Assembly (NCBI RefSeq): GCF_900101905.1
Contig: NZ_FNAJ01000004.1
Location: forward strand, 1 to 64,000
Length of the DNA stretch: 64,000 bases
Origin: Myxococcus virescens
GTDB taxonomy: Bacteria; Myxococcota; Myxococcia; Myxococcales; Myxococcaceae
Direction of reading: 5' to 3'
Below are positions 1 to 7,237 of the stretch, in pieces. Position 1 is the first letter of the stretch. Each line of letters begins with the position of its first letter. The notes beneath the pieces were generated by a model, which was given only the letters and a program-made list of their open reading frames with translations, ran no database searches and was not told the DNA's origin. The position numbers and the translations under genes are program-made.

Positions 1-161
1 AGCGGATACGGAAACGAATAGAAGAAGTCTGGGGCTGGATGAAGACGGTGGGCGGCTTCCGCAAGACGCGTTTCAAAGGCAGGGAGCGGACGGAGATGGC
101 GGCCTACCTGGTGGGCGCCGCGTACAACCTGGTGCGGATGGCGCGGCTGGCTGCCGCATAG
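1..161 (+). CDS. IS5-family transposase, C-terminal fragment
   Basis: Reading from base 3 gives about 52 residues ending at the tag at 159-161. The visible sequence includes RIRKRIEEVWGWMKTVGGF, followed by a basic segment and a hydrophobic end rich in Ala, Leu and Arg. The I-E-E-V/x-G-W-x-K-x-x-G-G pattern is the conserved region around the catalytic glutamate of DDE transposases of the IS5 (IS427-like) group. The 5' part lies off the window, so whether the element is intact is unknown. Confidence 0.75.
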   Translation, partial: RIRKRIEEVWGWMKTVGGFRKTRFKGRERTEMAAYLVGAAYNLVRMARLAAA

Positions 162-261
162 GCGCTCTTCGCCCTCCGCCTCCCCCCGATGACAAGGTTG
201 AGAGCGGAGGACACGAGAAGCCCGGTCTCATGCCCACAAACCGGACTTCTTCAACAGCCTG
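1..261 (+). mobile_element. Right end of an IS5-family insertion sequence
   Basis: The stretch carries the C-terminus of an IS5-type transposase, about 80 bases of non-coding tail, and then a candidate right terminal inverted repeat near 241-261 (cttcttcaacagcc read on the plus strand). A CTAG follows at 262-265, a target that IS5-family elements often use. The left end lies outside the window, so the partner repeat and target duplication cannot be checked. The exact right boundary is inferred to within a few bases. Confidence 0.65.
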
Positions 262-356
262 CTAGCACCGTCGACGGCGACATCATCATGGGACATGCCG
301 CGTGCAGAGTGCCGCCGCAACGGCCCTGACAGCCGGCCGCCTCGGCTGCTCGCGGG

Positions 357-830
357 TCACGGAGCCCTGTGTCCCCCCGGCAAGGGGGAGGGCGCGCTCA
401 CGGTGGGCGGCGACGTCGCCGGCAAGGCTCCCACGGTGGCATGGCCGAAGAGGCGCCGGATGTGGTCGCCGTAGAGGGTGATCGTCAGCACGCCAATCAA
501 GACGAGGAATGAGAACGCGGCCACCACGGTCGCCGCCGTGCCCAGGAGCGTGACCGCCTCCTCTCGCTGCTGGCTCCAGATGCGACGGCAATCCCCCGTG
601 ACGACGGTCCCATCCGGCCGGCGGTAGAGCCGGGCACAAACGCTCCCACCGGGCTGGAGCAGCGCTTCCACCTCCAGCGTGGTCATCTCGCTCAGGTTGT
701 GGACGGAGAGCCTGCAGGCACCACAGTGCCGGACACGTGCATCCCCTTTCATGTCCTCCCAGCGCATCTCGCAGGGTGTCGCGATGGTGAGGCGTTCGGT
801 CAGGGCGCGTGTGTCCATGACGGAGGACAT
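357..830 (-). CDS. Small Cys-rich protein with C-terminal membrane helix, unknown function
   Basis: This encodes 157 residues. The first half carries a Cys pattern: C near residue 20, C-G-A-C near 40, C near 64 and C near 80. It is embedded in W-E-D-M-K-G, L-S-V-H-N-L-S and R-L-Y-R-R-P-D-G-T-V segments. I recognise this as a short recurrent domain of myxobacterial proteins with no known function; the paired cysteines could bind a metal. One hydrophobic helix (VVAAFSFLVLIGVLTITLY) follows, then a Pro/Ser-rich tail. The start could instead be the ATG at 818; neither start has a good ribosome site. A 19-bp inverted repeat lies 20 bases upstream. Confidence 0.7.
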   Translation of the reverse strand: MSSVMDTRALTERLTIATPCEMRWEDMKGDARVRHCGACRLSVHNLSEMTTLEVEALLQPGGSVCARLYRRPDGTVVTGDCRRIWSQQREEAVTLLGTAATVVAAFSFLVLIGVLTITLYGDHIRRLFGHATVGALPATSPPTVSAPSPLPGGHRAP

Positions 831-850
831 TATTGGACACGTTCTTCGGC

Positions 851-891
851 AGGCATCGGCCATCCGTCCATAGGACGAATGACCGATGCCT
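851..891. repeat. 19-bp near-perfect inverted repeat, 3-base loop
   Basis: Bases 851-869 and 873-891 are complementary at 17 of 19 positions around the loop ATA. The outer nine bases (AGGCATCGG / CCGATGCCT) are perfect. The element sits 20 bases upstream of the minus-strand gene at 357-830. It could be an operator, a transcript hairpin or a dispersed palindromic repeat; there is no T-run to mark it as a terminator. Confidence 0.7.
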
Positions 892-992
892 GGGGCGACA
901 CGGAACCGGGAACGGCGGGCTCGCCGGCTCCTGGCCGTCGAGCCTGCCATCCGGGCTCCGGTCGAGCGCAATGCGCGTACCGGAGGACCGCG

Positions 993-1094
993 GTGAAGGT
1001 CGCCTCCTGCCCCGCGGTGTTCGCCAAGCTGGACGTGACCACGCGCACCGCTGCCATCGTCAAGGCGCAGGAGCGCTTGCAGCGGAACCAGTGA
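993..1094 (+). pseudogene. Remnant of a LuxR-type HTH C-terminus
   Basis: A 33-codon frame ends with VFAKLDVTTRTAAIVKAQER and then a stop. That pattern (F-x-K-L-x-V-x-x-R-T-x-A) matches the end of LuxR/MalT-type helix-turn-helix domains. The upstream part of such a domain, and any sensor domain, is absent in this frame, so I read it as a decayed remnant. A GGAGG stands 7 bases before the GTG, so translation of a short peptide cannot be excluded. Confidence 0.4.
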
Positions 1095-1286
1095 AGGCTG
1101 GGCTCGTCCGTGGAATGAACGTCCCTTCCCCGCCGCGCCGCGCAACGGGACCTCCCGAGCCACCGCTCCCGGACGTGGACAGTTGTCCTCTGGCATGAGA
1201 GGCCTGGGGGCGGTTGAATCGGAACATCCGCGCCACCGCATCGTGTGGCAGGCGCGGCGGGGCTCCAGGCCCCAGGAGGAGCGTCC

Positions 1287-1835
1287 GTGCCCGCAGCGAC
1301 CATCCCCACCGTCGAGACCGACCGCCTCGTCATGAAGGGTCACAGCCTCGAGGACTATGAGGAGTGCCTCGCGCTGTGGAGCGACCCCGCGGTGGTCCGC
1401 TACATCAGCGGCAAGCCGTCCACACGCGAAGAGATGTGGTCCAGGCTCCTGCGCTACGTGGGCCATTGGGACCTGCTGGGCTTTGGATTCTGGGTGGTGC
1501 GTGAGAAGGCAACAGGCCGCCTCGTTGGCGAGGTGGGCCTGGGCGACTTCCACCGCGACATGCAGCCGCCCCTGAGCGCCGGGCCCGAGGCCGGCTGGGT
1601 GCTCGCCCCCGGCTTCCACGGCAAGGGTTACGCCACAGAGGCGGTACGCGCGGCGCTGGCCTGGGCGGATGCCCAGCTCAGCCCTGAGCGCGTGGTGTGC
1701 ATCATCGCGCCCGAGAATGCAGCGTCCATCCGAGTCGCCGACAAGTGCGGCTTCCGGCAGACGGGACAGGGGCGCTATAAGGGAGAGCCCTCGCTCATGT
1801 TCGAGCGACTGGCACCGGTGAAGGTGGGGACATGA
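1287..1835 (+). CDS. GNAT-family N-acetyltransferase (RimJ/RimL-like)
   Basis: This encodes 182 residues, predicted to transfer an acetyl group from acetyl-CoA to an amine such as a protein N-terminus, antibiotic or small molecule. The family pattern is clear: an early TDRLVMK strand, a central G-R-L-V-G-E-V-G-L strand, W-V-L-A-P-G-F-H-G-K-G-Y-A-T-E-A forming the CoA pyrophosphate loop, and N-A-A-S-I-R-V-A-D-K-C-G-F near the C-terminus. The GTG at 1287 is preferred because AGGAGGA lies six bases upstream; an upstream ATG in frame (1245) lacks this. The stop overlaps the next start by four bases (ATGA), so the two genes are translationally coupled. Confidence 0.85.
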   Translation: MPAATIPTVETDRLVMKGHSLEDYEECLALWSDPAVVRYISGKPSTREEMWSRLLRYVGHWDLLGFGFWVVREKATGRLVGEVGLGDFHRDMQPPLSAGPEAGWVLAPGFHGKGYATEAVRAALAWADAQLSPERVVCIIAPENAASIRVADKCGFRQTGQGRYKGEPSLMFERLAPVKVGT

Positions 1836-2092
1836 CCATGGCCACGGCGAAGCGACCCACGCTCAAGCGCGCCGTCAACCCGATGCCCGCGAATGTCCGG
1901 GCGGCGTTGGTCAAGCGCGGGCTCATGGACGCCTACAAAGCGCGGCCTCCGTACCAGCAGAACGACTATCTCGGATGGATTGCGCGGGCCAAGCTCGAGC
2001 CGACGAGGCAGAAGCGGCTCGACCAGATGCTGGACGAACTGGCCGGCGGGACGAAGTACATGAACATGGCGTGGTCTGGCGGGCGGAAGTAG
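1832..2092 (+). CDS. Small YdeI/OmpD-associated family protein
   Basis: This encodes 86 residues. The order P-x-x-V-R-A-A-L, then Y-Q-Q-N-D-Y-L-G-W-I-x-x-A-K, then T-R-Q-K-R-L-D-Q-M-L-D-E-L, is the signature of the C-terminal YdeI/OmpD-associated helical domain found in small bacterial proteins. The molecular role is unknown. Here the domain stands alone. The start overlaps the stop of the acetyltransferase gene, implying one transcript. A stem-loop 30 bases downstream (2121-2172) may end it. Confidence 0.75.
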   Translation: MTMATAKRPTLKRAVNPMPANVRAALVKRGLMDAYKARPPYQQNDYLGWIARAKLEPTRQKRLDQMLDELAGGTKYMNMAWSGGRK

Positions 2093-2445
2093 CGCTGGGG
2101 CAGCAGTGCGCGAGCACACGCGAAGTGCGGATGGCAGGTCGGCTTGTTCATGGCATTCCCGACTGCACTTCGGATCTTGCTGGGTTCCAGCAGGCGCTTG
2201 CAGAGACGGTGCGATGGTGTGCTTTCAGTGTGTCGCGTCGAATTGACAGCGACTGCTCGTCTTCTTTCCAGATGGCACGCTGTGACGGGGCAGCGGAACT
2301 GTCCTCTCACGGGTACTTCGATGGTGAAAACGGGCCGCCCTGGGACACTTGGGTGCGGTGGATTGAGCAGACTGACCTGAGCATGGCGCAGCGCCAACCC
2401 TGCCCCCACCCCAACACGCCGCACACTCGCTGTAGACTGACGGGA
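2093..2445. other. Intergenic region with a two-stem hairpin
   Basis: No coding sequence is supported. By eye, base composition is less GC-rich than in the flanking genes. Bases 2121-2128 (CGAAGTGC) pair perfectly with 2165-2172, and 2138-2142 (GTCGG) with 2159-2163, giving a bulged hairpin just past the acetyltransferase operon. It could be a terminator or a small structured RNA. A weak promoter for the next gene lies at the right end. Confidence 0.4.
2433..2438 (+). promoter_or_regulatory. Possible -10 element for a leaderless transcript
   Basis: TAGACT ends only eight bases before the ATG at 2446, and no Shine-Dalgarno sequence lies between. If it is the -10 box, the transcript would begin at or next to the start codon. 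No good -35 is visible. Confidence 0.3.
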
Positions 2446-3144
2446 ATGAGAGCCCTTTTCACGATACTCGTCGCGGCAATCGTGCTCGGCCTGTGGCCGA
2501 CAACGGCGCAGGCGTGTGTTTGCGTCGCGGGCGGGGGCAACCTTCACCACGACCTCAAGGTGGCGCGGGAGCGTGCGAGCGCCATCTACCGAGCTCGCGT
2601 CGTCCCGGCTCCCGTTGGCCCCTACTTGGGAACCGTGAATGTCGAGGTCCTGGAGGTCATCAAGGGCCCTGTCGTCACGGGCGAGAAGTTCATTCTCCCC
2701 CAGGGTGGCGGCGGCGATTGCCGTGTCCGGTACCAGGGCGACGCGGTGTATCTCATCTACGCCGAACCCAATAACCCCAGGTTGATCTGGCACTGCTCCC
2801 GCACCCGGCCGATGCCCTCACTGGATGATGCGGAGTGGGTCTGGCTCACCACGGGGAAGCTCCCTTCCATTCCGGCCGCAGTCCAGCGCGAGTCCGTGCC
2901 CAGCGAGCCGTGCGAAGAAAACAAGAAGTGCACATCGAAGTGGGAGCCACCGGAAGCACTCGCCGCGGTCCAGTGCCACTGGCGAACCCCCGACCGGGCC
3001 CGTTGCACCTTCACCGGCCCCCGCGTTCCCCTCCCAGAGAACGCGCAGACCTCACCCCTGCTGGTCTGCCGGCCCGAAGCAGGGCACGCGTCCAGGTACA
3101 CCTGCACCGTCCAGAAGGACCCGAACCCATCGCAGGCGGAGTGA
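2446..3144 (+). CDS. Secreted protein with TIMP-like N-terminal Cys-x-Cys
   Basis: This encodes 232 residues. A signal peptide (MRALFTILVAAIVLGLWP...) should be cleaved after A-Q-A, leaving C-V-C at the very N-terminus (C24, C26). Animal tissue inhibitors of metalloproteinases (netrin-like fold) begin the same way, and there the first Cys chelates the protease zinc. The next segment, R-A-S-A-I-Y-R-A-R-V-V, then V-E-V-L-E-V-I-K-G and G-D-C-R-V, fits the beta-barrel of the bacterial TIMP-like family. The C-terminal part (from about residue 150) has extra Cys pairs and no assignment. Protease inhibition is inference. The chosen ATG gives the signal peptide. Confidence 0.6.
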   Translation: MRALFTILVAAIVLGLWPTTAQACVCVAGGGNLHHDLKVARERASAIYRARVVPAPVGPYLGTVNVEVLEVIKGPVVTGEKFILPQGGGGDCRVRYQGDAVYLIYAEPNNPRLIWHCSRTRPMPSLDDAEWVWLTTGKLPSIPAAVQRESVPSEPCEENKKCTSKWEPPEALAAVQCHWRTPDRARCTFTGPRVPLPENAQTSPLLVCRPEAGHASRYTCTVQKDPNPSQAE

Positions 3145-3184
3145 GCACCGGCGCCCTCCGGACGAAAGCGCCGAGCCTCGGGAC

Positions 3185-3559
3185 TCACGCCTTCGCGGGC
3201 GGCTTCGTCCCCGCGTCCTTGCCCTCATCCCGGCCGTGCACGGCCGCGGGCGGACTGGTGGCTTCGACGGCGGAGAAGGTCTCCAGCACCTTGTACGTGT
3301 GACTGGAGCCCCGAGGCACCAGCCAGGAGTCACCAGGGTTGAGCAGGATGACCTGCCCCTCGAGGTGCAACTCCGCGCGGCCCTTCAGGACGAAGCCCAC
3401 CGTTTCGTAGTCCCTCGCGGTGGCGGGCGCCGCCTCTCCGGGCGGTTCGTCCTCCCACAGCCGCATCGACAGGCGGACGCCAGACGCCAGGTACTTCTGC
3501 CCCATTTCGCCCTTGGGAGAGTGCCGACTCTCCACCTTCTTCACGCTGGTGTCGCCCAT
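3185..3559 (-). CDS. Small single-domain cupin protein
   Basis: This encodes 124 residues. The core shows Y-E-T-V-G-F-V-L-K-G-R-A-E-L and then N-P-G-D-S-W-L-V-P-R-G-S-S-H, the second matching cupin motif 2 (P-G-D-x-x-x-x-P-x-x-x-H). Motif 1 lacks the usual His pair, so metal binding may be reduced. Substrate is unknown; such proteins often bind small ligands or are sugar-type isomerases. GGAGACGAAGGC precedes the ATG. The tail from about residue 100 is Ala/Lys/Pro-rich and probably disordered. Confidence 0.75.
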   Translation of the reverse strand: MGDTSVKKVESRHSPKGEMGQKYLASGVRLSMRLWEDEPPGEAAPATARDYETVGFVLKGRAELHLEGQVILLNPGDSWLVPRGSSHTYKVLETFSAVEATSPPAAVHGRDEGKDAGTKPPAKA

Positions 3560-3750
3560 GCCTTCGTCTCCGTTGGATGGCGGCGGATGTGCCGCGCGTC
3601 TGCCGGAAAAGGTAAGGAAGGCATCCAGGTGCCGACGGGCACTCGGCGCGGGCCGCCAGCCCGGCGCGCCAGGAGCCGGACATGCGAAGGCCCCGCCTCC
3701 CTGCTGGGAGACCGGGCCTCGGGCACACTCAAGGGTGGCCTGCGGGTGCT

Positions 3751-3951
3751 TCAGACGGCGCGGACGTTCTGCGCCTGCAGGCCCTTGGGGCCACGCGTGA
3801 CCTCGAACTCCACCTGCTGCCCCTCCTGGAGGGTGCGGAAGCCATCCATGTTGATGGCGGTGTGGTGGCAGAACACGTCCTCACCGTTGTCCTGCGCGAT
3901 GAAGCCGAACCCCTTGGCGTCGTTGAACCACTTCACGGTACCGATTGCCAT
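3751..3951 (-). CDS. cspA: Cold-shock protein, CspA family
   Basis: This encodes 66 residues, the usual length. It has the single-stranded nucleic-acid-binding motifs RNP1 (K-G-F-G-F-I) and RNP2 (V-F-C-H-H), with the start [13 protein letters not shown]2 has Cys-His-His where V-F-V-H-x-S is common. It probably acts as an RNA chaperone. GGAAGAAGG precedes the ATG at 3951; an in-frame extension upstream is not part of the fold. Several paralogues are usual in myxobacteria, so the exact paralogue is unknown. Confidence 0.9.
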   Translation of the reverse strand: MAIGTVKWFNDAKGFGFIAQDNGEDVFCHHTAINMDGFRTLQEGQQVEFEVTRGPKGLQAQNVRAV

Positions 3952-4300
3952 GTGACCTTCTTCCTTCTGCTTCGAGGCCGCCGCCAAGGGCTGCCCGATC
4001 GACGTGTGCGGAGCGGACACCGCCCCGGCCCTCTAACGACAAACTTCCTGGCGCCGCCTGTCCACCGGGCAACCGCCTTCCGGGCAAGCAGCCGTCCGCC
4101 ACCGGACACTCCACTTCCACCGCCCCTCCCGCCAGGGCGACAAGCCGTCTTCTTCCCCTCACTCCTCCCACCTCTGTCCCGGGGCCGTCTTCACACTTCT
4201 TCACCGCGCGCGGGCGTGGCCTTCATACCCGCCCTCTACGTTCCCGCTCGTCACCACCAGCGCCGCCCCCAGGGGACGGCCTCATTGGGAGCGTGGAGCC
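3952..4300. other. Divergent promoter region of the cspA and Spy-like genes
   Basis: No gene is supported here. The part next to cspA probably holds a long 5' untranslated leader, as is common for cold-shock genes. I found no convincing -35/-10 pair and no strong hairpin. Confidence 0.4.
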
Positions 4301-4867
4301 ATGTTCGGGTTTGTCTTCGGAACCGCCTGTCTCGCCGGGCTCATCTACACAGTCCGTGGCGGACGCCACGGGTATCGCCGCGGAGGCCGCTGGAGTTCGC
4401 GCGGACGCCTCCGCTGGCTCTTCGAGCGGCTGGATACATCACCTGGCCAGGAGAAGGTCCTCCTCAAGGCCGCCGACGATGTCATGGAGGCCTTCGCCAA
4501 GGTCCGTGATGAGGCAGGCCCCAGCCGCACCGCCCTGGGCGCCGCGCTGCGCGGTGAGCACTTCGACGGCGCCGCGCTGCGCGAGCTCTTCGCCCGCCAC
4601 GATGTCGCCATCGACAATGTGCGCCGCACGGTGCAGGGGTCGCTCGCCCAGGTCCATGAGGCGCTGGACCCGCGCCAGCGCCGCGAGCTCGCGGACCTCC
4701 TCGAGTACGGCTTCGGCTCCGCCTACGGCTGGCACGGAGGCCATGGCGGCTGGCACCGCCGCTGTGGCGGCCCCGGCGGCTGGCGAGGCGGTGCATTCGG
4801 CCACGGCGGCCATCGCCACGGGGACGGCCACGGCCCTTGGGGACGCGATGACGCGCGTGGGGTGTGA
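4301..4867 (+). CDS. Spy/CpxP-like periplasmic protein with His-rich tail
   Basis: This encodes 188 residues. A short hydrophobic N-terminus (MFGFVFGTACLAGLIYTV) should export or anchor it. Residues 35-135 are helical, with a L-D-P-R-Q-R-R-E-L-A-D-L-L-E-Y-G segment like the L-T-P-E-Q-R motif of Spy/CpxP/heavy-metal resistance (CnrX/ZraP-type) proteins. The last 45 residues are Gly/His-rich (HGGHGGWHRR and GHGGHRHGDGHG), a likely metal-binding tail. It begins a run of four plus-strand genes ending in a two-component system, so it may be a sensor partner or target of that system. Confidence 0.65.
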   Translation: MFGFVFGTACLAGLIYTVRGGRHGYRRGGRWSSRGRLRWLFERLDTSPGQEKVLLKAADDVMEAFAKVRDEAGPSRTALGAALRGEHFDGAALRELFARHDVAIDNVRRTVQGSLAQVHEALDPRQRRELADLLEYGFGSAYGWHGGHGGWHRRCGGPGGWRGGAFGHGGHRHGDGHGPWGRDDARGV

Positions 4868-4914
4868 GCCCCGAACCAATGCCCCCCTTTCGTCGTCCTT
4901 GAAGGAGAGATTCC

Positions 4915-5136
4915 ATGCGCCGCCGTCTGCTCATCGTCCTGCTCGCCCTGGGCACCGTTGGAGGCTACGCCTCCGGCTTCGCCAGCGTGGCCCGCCACCG
5001 CCATCACTTCCGCCACTGTCACCACGGCGCCTGGGAACACGGATGGAGCCCCCACGGCAGGTGGGAGCCTTCCGGCCAGCGAGGGGTGGCTCCCCCGCCG
5101 GCGACCCGCGTGTCCATCCACACGGCCTCCCCCTGA
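4915..5136 (+). CDS. Small exported His-rich protein
   Basis: This encodes 73 residues: a signal-peptide-like start (MRRRLLIVLLALGTVGGYAS), then ARHRHHFRHCHHGAWEHGW and a Pro-rich end. The His/Cys cluster suggests metal binding. There is no family I recognise. AAGGAG lies six bases before the ATG, and codon use matches the neighbours, so I accept it as a gene. It is 15 bases from the response regulator gene and probably cotranscribed. Confidence 0.55.
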   Translation: MRRRLLIVLLALGTVGGYASGFASVARHRHHFRHCHHGAWEHGWSPHGRWEPSGQRGVAPPPATRVSIHTASP

Positions 5137-5151
5137 AGTAGAAGGCGGTTC

Positions 5152-5832
5152 ATGTCCACGCGCGTCCTGCTCATCGACGACGACACCCGGATGTACGAAT
5201 TGCTCGCGCAGTACCTCGGGCAGAACGGCCTCAGCGTCACCCACGCGGCGGATGGCGGACGGGGGCTCGCGGCGCTGGAGGCCAGCGCCTTCGACGCGGT
5301 GCTGCTCGACGTGATGATGCCCGGCATGGACGGCCTGGAGGTCTGCAAACGCATCCGCGCCAAGAGCCGCATCCCCGTCATCATGCTCACCGCGAAAGGC
5401 GACGAGACGGACCGCGTGGTGGGCCTGGAGCTGGGCGCGGACGACTACCTCCCCAAGCCCTTCAGTCCCCGCGAGCTGCTGGCGCGGCTGCGGGCCGTGC
5501 TCCGCCGCTCGCAGCCCTCGGCGGTGGCGGACCGGCTGGAGTCGGGCGGCGTGTCCATCGACGTGGCCGGGCGCGAGGTACGCGTGGAGGAGCGCGCCGT
5601 GGAGTTGACGGGCCTGGAGTTCGATTTGCTCGTCGCGCTGGTGCGCAGGGCCGGACGCGTCGTTCCGCGCGACGCCCTGCTGGGCGAGGCGGGCCGCAGT
5701 GACACGGTGGTGGGCGAGCGCACCGTCGACGTGCACATCTCCCACCTGCGACAGAAGCTCGGTGACGTGGGCACCCGCCTCATCAAGACGGTGCGCGGCG
5801 TGGGCTACGTGTTCGCCAAGGAGGGCCCGTGA
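5152..5832 (+). CDS. OmpR/CpxR-type response regulator
   Basis: This encodes 226 residues. The receiver domain (about 1-118) has the acidic pair at D9-D11, phosphoacceptor D53 in L-L-D-V-M-M-P-G-M-D-G, T80 and K102. The C-terminal winged helix (about 130-225) has V-E-L-T-G-L-E-F-D-L-L and R-T-V-D-V-H-I-S-H-L-R-Q-K-L-G, typical of OmpR-family DNA binding. It should be phosphorylated by the kinase encoded directly after it, with which it overlaps by four bases (GTGA). Likely targets include the His-rich genes upstream. Confidence 0.92.
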   Translation: MSTRVLLIDDDTRMYELLAQYLGQNGLSVTHAADGGRGLAALEASAFDAVLLDVMMPGMDGLEVCKRIRAKSRIPVIMLTAKGDETDRVVGLELGADDYLPKPFSPRELLARLRAVLRRSQPSAVADRLESGGVSIDVAGREVRVEERAVELTGLEFDLLVALVRRAGRVVPRDALLGEAGRSDTVVGERTVDVHISHLRQKLGDVGTRLIKTVRGVGYVFAKEGP

Positions 5833-7229
5833 AACGCGGCAGGCCCCGGGCGCACAAGCGCGGCTGGGACGCGAAGGGCGAGCCGCACGAATGCGGCCCC
5901 TGGGGACACCGGCATCCGCCGCACGGCTACTGGCATATGGGCCGCCTGGGCGGCTTCGTGCGCGCCCGGCTGCACCGGCGCCTGTTCATGTGGTTCGGCC
6001 TGTCCATCCTCGCCACCGGCGCCGTGGTGGCCACGGTGATGAGCCTGGTGGGCGGAGGCACCTGGAGACAGGAAAGCGACCGCGTGCGCGCCTTCGTGGG
6101 CCACCGCTTCGAGGAGGTCTGGGACGAGCCTGCCCGGCGGGACGCGCTGGTGGCGTCCATCGAGAAGGACTTGCAGGTGGGCGTGGAGCTGCGGGACGCG
6201 TCCGGCGCGATGCTGGCGCAGACCCAGGTGCCGTGCCGGCGGCCCGAGTTCAACCTGCCCGTGATTCGCGATGGCGTCACCCTGGGCTCGGTGCGCGCCT
6301 GCTACGCCAGCTTCCGTCCGAAGAGCCCGCTGCGGATGGTGCTGCCGCTGGCGCTGTCGTGCATGGTGCTGTGGATGGCCGCGGGGAAGCTCGCGCGGCG
6401 GCTCGCCCGTCCCATGGATGAGCTGGTGCGGGCCACGCGAGCGCTGGGCTCGGGCCGGCTGGACTCGCGCGCGGACGTCGCGCCCCATGTCACCGGGGAG
6501 TTCGCCGTGCTGGCGGATGCCTTCAACGACATGGCGGGGCGCATCGAGAAGCAGGTGGCGGACCAGCGCGAGCTGCTCGCCGCCGTGTCCCACGAGCTGC
6601 GCACCCCGCTGGCCCGGCTGCGCGTGCTGACGGAGCTGCTCCGCGACGGAGGCGGCAACCCGAAGACGTTGGACCAGGTGGACCGCGAGGTGGTGGAGCT
6701 GGATGCCCTGGTGGGGGAGCTGCTGGCCAGCTCCCGGCTGGACTTCGGCCAGCTCACCCCGCGTGTCCTGGATGGCCAGACGCTGGCCACGCAGGCCCTG
6801 GAGCGCGCGGGACTGGCGAGCTCCCTGTTGGGCATGGAGGTGGAGCACGCCGGGCTCGTGGGAGACGCGACGCTGCTGGGCCGCGCCCTGGCCAACCTCC
6901 TGGAGAATGCGCGCAAGCACGGCGCCGGCGCCGAGGCACTGCGCATCCAGGAGCGAGGCGAACACCTGGCCTTCTGCGTGGAAGACCGGGGCCCCGGGCT
7001 GCAGCCCGGCGAGGACGAGCGCATCTTCCGGCCCTTCTACCGGAGGGACCAAGGCACCGAGGCGCGCGAGGCGGGCTCCCTGGGCCTGGGGCTGGCGCTG
7101 GTCCAGCGCATCGCGCACGTCCACGGCGGAGATGTCTTCGCGGAGAACCGCCCCGGCGGCGGCGCACGGGTGGGCTTCACCGTGCGGAAGAACGGCCCTC
7201 CGGCTTCAGAGAGCCGCCCCGCCGCGTAG
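5829..7229 (+). CDS. Membrane sensor histidine kinase with His-rich N-terminus
   Basis: This encodes 466 residues. An unusual cytoplasmic head (1-50) carries ECGPWGHRHPPHGYWHMG. Then come TM1 (about 53-75), a periplasmic sensor of about 90 residues, TM2 (about 168-188), HAMP (190-240), the phosphoacceptor H255 in S-H-E-L-R-T-P, the N-box around N360 (N-L-L-E-N-A-R-K-H-G), G1 (V-E-D-R-G-P-G) and G2 (G-L-G-L-A-L-V). The GTG start has AAGGAGGG upstream and overlaps the regulator's stop. Genes for His-rich envelope proteins in front suggest a metal or envelope-stress signal. Confidence 0.92.
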   Translation: MKRGRPRAHKRGWDAKGEPHECGPWGHRHPPHGYWHMGRLGGFVRARLHRRLFMWFGLSILATGAVVATVMSLVGGGTWRQESDRVRAFVGHRFEEVWDEPARRDALVASIEKDLQVGVELRDASGAMLAQTQVPCRRPEFNLPVIRDGVTLGSVRACYASFRPKSPLRMVLPLALSCMVLWMAAGKLARRLARPMDELVRATRALGSGRLDSRADVAPHVTGEFAVLADAFNDMAGRIEKQVADQRELLAAVSHELRTPLARLRVLTELLRDGGGNPKTLDQVDREVVELDALVGELLASSRLDFGQLTPRVLDGQTLATQALERAGLASSLLGMEVEHAGLVGDATLLGRALANLLENARKHGAGAEALRIQERGEHLAFCVEDRGPGLQPGEDERIFRPFYRRDQGTEAREAGSLGLGLALVQRIAHVHGGDVFAENRPGGGARVGFTVRKNGPPASESRPAA

Positions 7230-7237
7230 CGCATTCG

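Larger units (their letters stand above)
831..1286. other. Intergenic region with an inverted repeat and a gene remnant
   Basis: There is no convincing intact gene between the divergently transcribed neighbours. The open frames here show mixed codon use and no recognisable protein. It holds the 19-bp inverted repeat at 851-891 and a short plus-strand remnant resembling the end of a LuxR-type DNA-binding domain at 993-1094. It lies close to the IS end, so earlier rearrangement is plausible. Confidence 0.5.

Noticed and set aside
2243-2271. TTGACA in the gap before the TIMP-like gene as a promoter
   Set aside because: No acceptable -10 box lies 16-18 bases downstream.
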